Shown one piece after another: positions 58,123 through 64,000 of a stretch of DNA of 64,000 nt (its first letter is position 1; every line of letters starts with the position of its first letter). The notes under the pieces were generated by a model, which was given only the letters and a program-made list of their open reading frames with translations, had not been told where the DNA came from and made no database searches. Made by a program: the position numbers and the translations under genes. The stretch is from an uncultured Bacteroidota bacterium (GTDB lineage: Bacteria; Bacteroidota; Bacteroidia; Chitinophagales; Chitinophagaceae), in contig CAISPO010000003.1 in NCBI GenBank assembly GCA_903887415.1, positions 1 to 64,000 on the forward strand, written 5' to 3'.

Positions 58123-60237
58123 CTACCCCTTCACAAACTTCCGCACCTCACTACCATTCACCCTGACAAAGTAAACCCCACCTGGCAGCCCGCTCACATC
58201 AATACTGGCCTGCCTACTGCCTACGGCAAACTGCAAACTGTAAACCGTTTGCCCCAAAGGGTTACTAATGACCGCAGAAGCTATCTGTCCGGACGAGGTA
58301 ATAGTTAGCATATGGCTCGCAGGATTAGGAAACAATTCGATCTTGTTATCGCTGGCTGGAACAGCCTGCACCCCAGCCTCACACACTATTACGGAATCTG
58401 TTGCTGTTACGTAACAATCTGCCGATATCGCATAAGTTATAGTTACTGCACCGATGGAGACACCTGTAACAATACCCGTTGTGGAACCAACTGTAGCAAC
58501 ACTGGTATTGCTCGTGCTCCACAAACCACCGCCGGTTGCGTCAGACAGATCTATTGGCCAGGGACATAAATCAGCAGGGCCAACTATTGGCGGCGGGGTG
58601 GTAACTACCGTTACCGTCATAGTGGCAAACACGCCACTGGTTGCATAAGTGATCACTGCAACCCCGGGATCAATCCCTGTCACCAGGCCCGTTGCTGAGC
58701 CCACTTTGGCCACGCCCACATTACTGCTGGTCCATATACCACCGGCAGGGTCTGCGGTTAGTGTCATTGTATCGCCCTTGCATATAACAGGGTTACCGGT
58801 GATCAGGCCAATTGTGGTGCCGCAAACTGAAAAAGGTCGGTATTTCGCCACAAAGTTAGTCTCGCCGCCAGTCTGGGTAAGCGTATCACCAGCCACAATT
58901 AGTTGGGGTGTGTGAATGTCGCCTTCAACAAATATATTTCCGTGCCTATCAATAACGAGACTATTCAGGTCATCGCCTCCGGATGCCAAAACAGCGCCCT
59001 CCAAATAGCTGCCAGACGAAGTCCAGCCGGCAATAAACAGAGGGTCACCATCAGTTTCCGCCGATGAAAGAATATGTCCGTCAATGGTATCTGTGCAAGC
59101 CCCCTCGTTATCCAAAGTTGCACTTACCCACACATTTCCGCACGAATCGAGAGCGGGCATCCAGGGCGTAGGATCCTGCCCACGCATCAATTTCACCCAG
59201 GTCTGGCCGCCCGCCGGGTCATACTTGGCCAGGAAGCCGTAGGCGCCAACCGGTGGCTGGGGTAAGGTATCCGGAGCTAAATGTAATACACAGGAAAAAT
59301 ACAGCCCGGTGAGATAAACATCTTCATCTGAGTTGGCTACCACACCGGTAAATTCATCACCACCACTGCTCCCGCCTGTTCCTTTTGCCCAGAGGGCGTT
59401 GCCATTACTGTCCAGTTTTGCCAGGTAACCTGTAGAGTTAGCGTGCGACCCTGTATCAACCAGGTTATCTGTTCCAAACAGCAAAGAATCCCCATCGAAA
59501 TATCCCGATACATATAGCTTATGCGTTGGCGTTACCGTAATGCCACTGGTTGTAACAGCTCCATGAGGTTCCTTGTAGGTTTTCGCCCAGATCGCCGTGC
59601 CGGAAGGATCGAATTTACCCACGAAAAGATCACCATAACCAGCGCTATCCAGCACATATGTACCGATTGTTGCGTGACCTGTATATGGACCAGTTATGTA
59701 AACATTGCCTGTTTCATCAGTAGTAATACAATTACCCCCGATAGTATGACCCGATGCACCTATATCGCCAATATCCTCCAACCAGGCTACATTACCGGAT
59801 GAGTCAATTTTTGCGAGATAATAATACCATTTGCCCAAGCCGGGAGCGCTTATTACATAACTACCGAAAAACAGGTCAACAGTATGAACACCCAGCACGT
59901 ACTCGTTACCAAACGGGTCCGTTGCCAGGCCCAATGTGCCGGTAGTGTTCATTACGGCGGTACTACCGACAGCCCATTTCACATTACCAGTGCTATCGTA
60001 TTTAACCACATAAGATCCGGTTCCGGTAAGCGAATAAGAGCCAAAGCTGGTAGCAGCCGAGAAATCACCATTTGCGTATAGACTGCCCGCGGCATCGATA
60101 GCACAAAAATAGCCCTCATCCAAACCGCCATATGCGCCCCTGGCCCACTGCCACCCCTGGGCATGAACAATACCTGCACTGCCAGTCATCAGCGCTACCA
60201 TAAAAAGAACGAAGAGTGTTAGGTTACATTTTTTCAT
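58123..60237 (-). CDS. Large T9SS-exported protein with SBBP-like and Ig-like repeats, copy 2
   Basis: A 704-residue paralogue of copy 1 with the same domain order: signal (MKKCNLTLFVLFMVALMTGSAGIVHAQ region), SBBP repeats (SYVVKYDSTGNVKWAVGS, YYYLAKIDSSGNVAWLED), two Ig-like repeats (ITGNPVICKGDT, GGIWTSSNVGVAKVGSATG) and a T9SS sorting domain (IELFPNPASHMLTITSSG, LPGGVYFVRVN). Similarity continues into the upstream sequence for about 150-190 bases, so the whole transcription unit was copied. At the place of the palindrome in copy 1, it has five heptamer units (58210-58244). Confidence 0.88.
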   Translation of the reverse strand: MKKCNLTLFVLFMVALMTGSAGIVHAQGWQWARGAYGGLDEGYFCAIDAAGSLYANGDFSAATSFGSYSLTGTGSYVVKYDSTGNVKWAVGSTAVMNTTGTLGLATDPFGNEYVLGVHTVDLFFGSYVISAPGLGKWYYYLAKIDSSGNVAWLEDIGDIGASGHTIGGNCITTDETGNVYITGPYTGHATIGTYVLDSAGYGDLFVGKFDPSGTAIWAKTYKEPHGAVTTSGITVTPTHKLYVSGYFDGDSLLFGTDNLVDTGSHANSTGYLAKLDSNGNALWAKGTGGSSGGDEFTGVVANSDEDVYLTGLYFSCVLHLAPDTLPQPPVGAYGFLAKYDPAGGQTWVKLMRGQDPTPWMPALDSCGNVWVSATLDNEGACTDTIDGHILSSAETDGDPLFIAGWTSSGSYLEGAVLASGGDDLNSLVIDRHGNIFVEGDIHTPQLIVAGDTLTQTGGETNFVAKYRPFSVCGTTIGLITGNPVICKGDTMTLTADPAGGIWTSSNVGVAKVGSATGLVTGIDPGVAVITYATSGVFATMTVTVVTTPPPIVGPADLCPWPIDLSDATGGGLWSTSNTSVATVGSTTGIVTGVSIGAVTITYAISADCYVTATDSVIVCEAGVQAVPASDNKIELFPNPASHMLTITSSGQIASAVISNPLGQTVYSLQFAVGSRQASIDVSGLPGGVYFVRVNGSEVRKFVKG
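58210..58244 (-). repeat. Heptamer array inside coding sequence (5 units)
   Basis: On the plus strand CTGCCTA, CTGCCTA, CGGCAAA, CTGCAAA, CTGTAAA: five 7-base units coding for part of YSLQFAVGSRQ in the sorting domain. The 35 bases are out of phase with the codon, so the peptide does not repeat. Confidence 0.6.
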
Positions 60238-60507
60238 AAAATTATATTGAGGGTGTTGGGCTTCATTGTAACAATAACTATGAAAGTACCATCATCAGTT
60301 TGGGCATCTATACCCCTTAAAATTTAAGTGCCAGTCATACAACAGGGCATAGAGCCATCACCAGTTTTTTTTACAAAAATCAGCAGACTTACATATAAGA
60401 CGCAGAAATAGCAAGAAATGTGAGTAACCGATGGAAAAAATCACCACTCTACAAATCCGCCCGCCACACAGCAGCCTATTATCAGGAGACAGTATGTTTA
60501 CTCGCGG

Positions 60508-60535
60508 ACTTAAAACTCACGACTCACGACTTAAA
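60508..60535. repeat. Heptamer array ACTTAAA-(ACTCACG)x2-ACTTAAA
   Basis: Four 7-base units overlapping the stop codon of the DUF3078 gene. The ACTCACG unit is shared with 42801-42821. Confidence 0.55.
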
Positions 60536-61559
60536 ATTTATACGCAATCCCGAATGTAAACACCTGGCTTACCTGCGCCCAGCCGAGGCCTTCGCCAGGT
60601 TGATTTTTGTTTACTACGAGGCCGGAAGTTTTATCGATATATGTGGAACTATATGGGAAGTTGTTGTCATAAACCACAGTGAGGCCGAACGTCAGGCTTA
60701 ATGTTTTGTATGCTTTCAATACAAAAAGGTTATCCCACAGGCACTGAATGTTCCCCGGATTATCTTGTTTCACAACCACACCCGCAGCATTGGTTGTGTT
60801 TTTCGCAAGATAGTTGCTATACAGGTCAAGGCGGGTGCTAAAGGTCATGTTCTTTTTAACATCCACCTTGTACCTGCCGGAGAAATAGGCGCCCAACTGG
60901 AATTTATTGGTCTTTCCCGAGTCTATACCGAAAGCCCCCTGCGGAGTCATAGAAGTGTATATAGAATTAGCCAGCACCTCTCTTGCTGCCAATGGAGAAA
61001 GAAACACGCTGATATCGGCCCCTTTTCTGTATTCCATACCCAGAGCGAGCGTCATATAGGCGGGAGAAAGGAGATCGGATGTAGGGGCATGCTGCCATCC
61101 CGGAATGGTATAGTCATAGCCCTTCGTGAACTGCGACTTAAAATTGAACAGGGCAGAATAATAAAAGTCGGTTGACTTATTCATTCGGCTGCCGAATTTC
61201 GAAGTGAAGTCGATGCGGTCGTCTGATTTACGTGGCACAAAGTCGTTGGAATACGCATAGTTCAGCCCATAGGCAAGATCAAGCGTATTGCTCCAGATAC
61301 TGCCGTGGTTCAGGTAAGTAAGATTACCATGAAAAAGGCTGTTGATGGCCAGGGAAGCTATTTCACCTCCCGCAGCCCAGTTGTGCAAAAAACCTTCATT
61401 GATACCAATAGAAAATAAACCTTCATGTATCCATGCCACCGTATCCTGGTTTGTTGTTTCCAGCGATTTTTTCAGGTCGTCCACGTTTTTATTTATCTGG
61501 CCCTGTGCTGAATAACAAAGAGAGAGGCATAATACTACAGGTAAAATCAGTTTTTTCAT
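60531..61559 (-). CDS. DUF3078 outer-membrane-like protein
   Basis: The ATG at 61559 gives 342 residues; a TATTTTTG box (61584-61591) lies before it. It has a signal peptide (LPVVLCLSLCYSAQGQ) and a beta-rich body (NSLFHGNLTYLNHGSIWSNTLDLAYGLNY, KSDDRIDFTSKFGSRM, YRKGADISVFLSPLAAREVL, FSLTFGLTVVYD-type strands), ending in aromatic residues (FTFGIAYKF), as in outer-membrane beta-barrels. DUF3078 is found in most Bacteroidota near ricT or gldH. Role unknown. Confidence 0.82.
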   Translation of the reverse strand: MKKLILPVVLCLSLCYSAQGQINKNVDDLKKSLETTNQDTVAWIHEGLFSIGINEGFLHNWAAGGEIASLAINSLFHGNLTYLNHGSIWSNTLDLAYGLNYAYSNDFVPRKSDDRIDFTSKFGSRMNKSTDFYYSALFNFKSQFTKGYDYTIPGWQHAPTSDLLSPAYMTLALGMEYRKGADISVFLSPLAAREVLANSIYTSMTPQGAFGIDSGKTNKFQLGAYFSGRYKVDVKKNMTFSTRLDLYSNYLAKNTTNAAGVVVKQDNPGNIQCLWDNLFVLKAYKTLSLTFGLTVVYDNNFPYSSTYIDKTSGLVVNKNQPGEGLGWAQVSQVFTFGIAYKF

Positions 61560-61583
61560 TCGTACGTTTTTTGAAAAGTTGCG

Positions 61584-61591
61584 CAAAAATA
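61584..61591 (-). promoter_or_regulatory. -7 box (TATTTTTG) of the DUF3078 gene
   Basis: Minus strand TATTTTTG, 24 bases before the ATG. It directly follows the terminator hairpin of ricT. Confidence 0.6.
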
Positions 61592-61595
61592 ACAA

Positions 61596-61622
61596 GCCCG
61601 GTTGCATTTAGTGCAGCCGGGC
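61596..61622 (-). terminator. Terminator between ricT and the DUF3078 gene
   Basis: GCCCGGTTGCA and TGCAGCCGGGC pair over 11 bp (one G·T) with a 5-base loop. The sequence after it on the minus strand is TTGTTATTTTTG, so termination is likely, and the same bases hold the next promoter. Confidence 0.65.
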
Positions 61623-61660
61623 GTATATATTTTCAAAATTATGCTTCTATATTTTCTATG

Positions 61661-63319
61661 TTATTCAGCCGCAGGGGGTGCTGCGCCTTCGTTTCGGGGC
61701 TCTCTGTTTTCTCCTTCTGGCCGGTCTCTGCGCTGTGGGCGATTGGGCCTATCCCCTCTCTGCTGCTGTTGCCCCTGAGGGCGTTCCGGTCTCTGCTGCC
61801 CGGCTTGCGCGTTATCGCCTGCTGCCTGGCCGCTTTCTGCCTGCGTTTTAGGTGGCCTGTTCTGCTGTTCCGGACGAGGAGGTCTTGGCTGCTGCCCACC
61901 ACCCTGCTCTGTGCGCGGTGGCCTTGGCTGTCCGCCCTGGTTTGGATTTCTTGGCTGCTGTGGCTTATTGCCCTGCTGCTGACCGCCGCCTTTGTTACCC
62001 TGGGGTTGCCCCCCGCCTTGCGGCCTCGGCCCCTTGTTACCCTGTTGCTGACCGCCGCCCTGCTGCGGACGTGGGCCTTTATTGCCTTGCTGTGGCCTGG
62101 CTGCCTGCTCACCGCCACTTGCGTCCTGCGGACCGCGAGCTGCCTGCTGTGGTCTGCTGCCTGCATCCTGAGAACCGCCACCGCCCTTGCCGCCGCTGGA
62201 TTTTTTCTTCTTTTTGTTCTTCTCCAGGTTTTTCAGCGTTATCTGCCCCACATCGTTTACATAACCCATATCCGGCTTGATACCGGCCTTGCTTTCGCGG
62301 GTTTCAAGTTCTACTGGCTGCAATTCGCCCGCTTTCTGGCCTGCTTTATTTAATTTCTGGATCTCTTTTACACGCGCTATGCTTAGCGGGTACTGCTTAT
62401 TATTGTCGGAATAGCTGTACCACATCAGGCTCTTGAAGATGTCCTTTTTTTGCAGTTGGGCTATTCCCTTTTCTGTTTCCAGGCGTTCGGCCTGGTCTGG
62501 AAATATGGATAACGCATCCATATAGGTATCCAGCTCATAGTTGAGGCAGCATTTCAGCCTGCCGCATTGGCCGCTGAGCTTGGTCTGGTTTATGGACAAA
62601 TTCTGGTAGCGGGCAGCGGTAGTATTCACAGACTTAAAATCTGTAAGCCATGTGCTACAGCAAAGCTCGCGGCCGCAGGAGCCTATCCCCCCCACTTTGC
62701 CGCTTTCCTGCCGTGCTCCTATCTGCTTCATTTCCACCTTCATTTTGAAATCGGTGGCATATACCCGTATCAGTTCACGAAAATCCACACGCTGGTCGGC
62801 GGTGTAGAAAAAAGTGCCCTTTTTGCTATCGGCCTGCACTTCCACTTCGCACAGCTTCATGTCCAGCTTCAGGCTGCGGGCTATTGCCCTTGAGCGGGTC
62901 AGCAATTCGGGTTCGCGCTCTTTTTGTTTGGCGGCAGCTTCCAGTTCTTCCTCTGTAGCCGGGTGCAGCACACGCTTGCTCACCTCCGCTTCCTTGACGC
63001 CGTATTTTTTCAGCTGTAGTTTCACAAGCTCGCCTGTAAGGCTCACCTGGCCAATATCGTATCCACCCAATCCTTCCACGGCGAGCCAGTCGCCTTTTTC
63101 CAGCATGTAGTGGGTATTGTTCTTAAAGAATTCCTTCCGGCTGCCTTTACTAAAAGACACCTCTATTATCGGGTAAGGTTTTGCCCCATCATGCAGGGGC
63201 AGGGCATTCAGCCAGTCAAAAACGTTCAGGCGGTTACACCCGCCGGTACTGCATCCGCCATTACCTTTGCATCCGCCGGGCTTGCCATTGGCGCCCGATC
63301 CGCAACTGCCACATCCCAT
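61661..63319 (-). CDS. ricT: RicT-like (PSP1-domain) iron-sulfur protein with long low-complexity tail
   Basis: RicT (YaaT) is a PSP1-domain protein that in Bacillus joins RicA and RicF to hold iron-sulfur clusters and assist RNA processing. The 552 residues begin with a cysteine-rich head (MGCGSCGSG, CKGNGGCSTGGC). The core (~40-370) has PSP1 with YDIGQVSLTG, LKLDMKLCEVEVQADSKKGTFFYTADQRVDFRELI, and the cysteine pairs IGSCGRELCCSTW and GQCGRLKCCLNYE that carry the cluster. The last ~180 residues are Gln/Gly/Pro/Arg-rich, ending in RPERPQG-type repeats. DUF3078 follows. RicA/RicF homologues are not visible. Confidence 0.9.
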   Translation of the reverse strand: MGCGSCGSGANGKPGGCKGNGGCSTGGCNRLNVFDWLNALPLHDGAKPYPIIEVSFSKGSRKEFFKNNTHYMLEKGDWLAVEGLGGYDIGQVSLTGELVKLQLKKYGVKEAEVSKRVLHPATEEELEAAAKQKEREPELLTRSRAIARSLKLDMKLCEVEVQADSKKGTFFYTADQRVDFRELIRVYATDFKMKVEMKQIGARQESGKVGGIGSCGRELCCSTWLTDFKSVNTTAARYQNLSINQTKLSGQCGRLKCCLNYELDTYMDALSIFPDQAERLETEKGIAQLQKKDIFKSLMWYSYSDNNKQYPLSIARVKEIQKLNKAGQKAGELQPVELETRESKAGIKPDMGYVNDVGQITLKNLEKNKKKKKSSGGKGGGGSQDAGSRPQQAARGPQDASGGEQAARPQQGNKGPRPQQGGGQQQGNKGPRPQGGGQPQGNKGGGQQQGNKPQQPRNPNQGGQPRPPRTEQGGGQQPRPPRPEQQNRPPKTQAESGQAAGDNAQAGQQRPERPQGQQQQRGDRPNRPQRRDRPEGENREPRNEGAAPPAAE

Positions 63320-63638
63320 TTAAATATGTTTATATAGAGCAAGCGCGCAAAAACTTTTTCGATTTTATATATAACAGACACCAACTATCGTTGTACCCCA
63401 CCACACAGTTTATTGCACTAACAAGCCAATTGTTAAAAAATAATTACTAACACAAACATACGCAAAAAACATGGAAATAGCTAAGCTGGTACTTTTCAGC
63501 CACTTGTATTTCTACACTGATTACTCAGTGAAAAAAGCGATTAGCACTGATATTTTTTTTAACAACCGGCCGCCCGTTCTGGCACTGTATTTTTGAGGCT
63601 AAGCGAGGAAAAAGTGTTTAAAACAAAAAAATGAAACT
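63320..63638. other. Intergenic region, 319 bases
   Basis: Divergent gap between ricT and the last gene. It holds a -7 box at 63588-63595 for the rightward gene, a T-rich AT-rich block, and a mini-frame ATGAAACTATGA at 63631 that overlaps the next ATG. No RNA gene or hairpin is clear. Confidence 0.5.
63588..63595 (+). promoter_or_regulatory. -7 box (TATTTTTG) of the last gene
   Basis: TATTTTTG, 43 bases before the ATG at 63639. No TTTG at the -33 distance. Confidence 0.5.
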
Positions 63639-64000
63639 ATGAAACGGATATTAGTAATTCTCGCACTTATGACGGCAGCTTATCCTCTTTTTGCACAGGA
63701 CGATAGTATGCAAACAGGAAAAAGTCTGGATCAGATCCAGCAAGACGCCGTAAAACAGGAAGGTACCCAGCCTATAGGAAACAGCAATGGGACACAAACA
63801 ACTTGGACAAATGACCAGGGGATGAACCGCAGTAAATCATATGAAGGGTATCGCAGTCCATATTTCGACTTTAGCAATGCCGGTACATCAAAAGATATAC
63901 AAAAACTCGGTACTGATCCGGAGTTCCCATTTTTACAACATAAGGCTTCAGCCGCACAGGTTTATCAGGCCATAAAAAGGAATGCAGACAAAGACGATCA
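63639..64000 (+). CDS. Secreted protein, unknown (partial, 3' end outside window)
   Basis: The frame is open to the window end, giving 120 codons. It has a signal peptide (MKRILVILALMTAAYPLFAQ) and a hydrophilic, Gln/Asn/Ser-rich mature part without a recognised motif (SLDQIQQDAVKQEGTQP, NRSKSYEGYRSPYFDF). The ATG at 63639 overlaps the stop of a 3-codon frame starting at 63631. Probably periplasmic or surface; rest unknown. Confidence 0.7.
   Translation, partial: MKRILVILALMTAAYPLFAQDDSMQTGKSLDQIQQDAVKQEGTQPIGNSNGTQTTWTNDQGMNRSKSYEGYRSPYFDFSNAGTSKDIQKLGTDPEFPFLQHKASAAQVYQAIKRNADKDD

Noticed and set aside
61433-62353. Long plus-strand frames opposite ricT
   Set aside because: They arise from the Gln/Gly/Pro-rich tail of ricT, which has few stops in other frames.

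Overview
The window is chromosomal DNA from a Bacteroidota bacterium, most likely of the class Chitinophagia (Chitinophagaceae-like). Support comes from type IX secretion sorting domains, gliding/CHU_C-type domains, a BatD/BatE pair, a RicT homologue with a long low-complexity tail, and promoters of the Bacteroidota type (-7 TAnnTTTG, in three cases with TTTG exactly 19 bp upstream) that often lie only a few bases before the start codon. No phage, integrase, transposase or CRISPR array is visible. The assignment below class level is inference.

Layout. 1-9 kb: the 5' 1647 codons of a giant secreted protein with two ALK/LTK-like glycine-rich domains, a GEVED-like domain and Ig-like repeats; two tandem arylsulfotransferase-like proteins; a lipoprotein. 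9-19 kb: two GTG-started fatty acid desaturase paralogues about 7.5 kb apart, with a cold shock protein, MsrA, a MauE-thioredoxin fusion, a DUF1003-like protein with a near-perfect acidic heptad array, a CHU_C-type lipoprotein, a double OmpA-domain protein, RluD and an unknown secreted protein between them. 19-26 kb: gyrA followed by three tandem paralogous TPR proteins, probably one operon. 26-34 kb: a T9SS cargo protein; a MocR regulator divergent from an EamA exporter, ilvE and a GNAT gene; a DinB-like protein; a DUF6249-like protein; an ECF sigma factor with a probable anti-sigma partner; a HAD phosphatase. 34-46 kb: RRM protein, RibF (flanked by palindromic repeats), a Dph6-like ATPase, an SDR, batD-batE, a NodB deacetylase, TatD, an LRR-protein kinase, tRNA-Ser(GGA) and a truncated tRNA-Ser copy. 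46-54.6 kb: a DUF1801 gene broken by a one-base frameshift and a six-gene signalling operon (CHASE3 hybrid kinase with three receivers, receiver, CheR, CheB, receiver, PAS kinase) with a divergent receiver/H-box protein. 54.7-64 kb: ScpA, two large tandem T9SS proteins made by a segmental duplication, DUF3078, RicT and the start of another secreted protein.

How the parts fit. Much of the window serves the cell envelope: secretion cargo, outer-membrane or periplasmic lipoproteins, membrane-lipid desaturation and oxidative repair (MsrA). The signalling operon couples a sensor with GAF and three receivers to CheB/CheR-type methyl chemistry without any visible chemoreceptor. Intergenic DNA carries several small repeat families: GTAGAGACG-ended palindromes around ribF, TCCCGATAGCTATCGGGA palindromes, and heptamer arrays. 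Copies of the last two also lie inside the sorting domains of the two tandem T9SS proteins.

Limits. All family assignments come from reading motifs, without database searches. Start codons were moved to internal ATGs where a promoter box, signal peptide or family alignment favoured it. The first and last genes are cut by the window ends.
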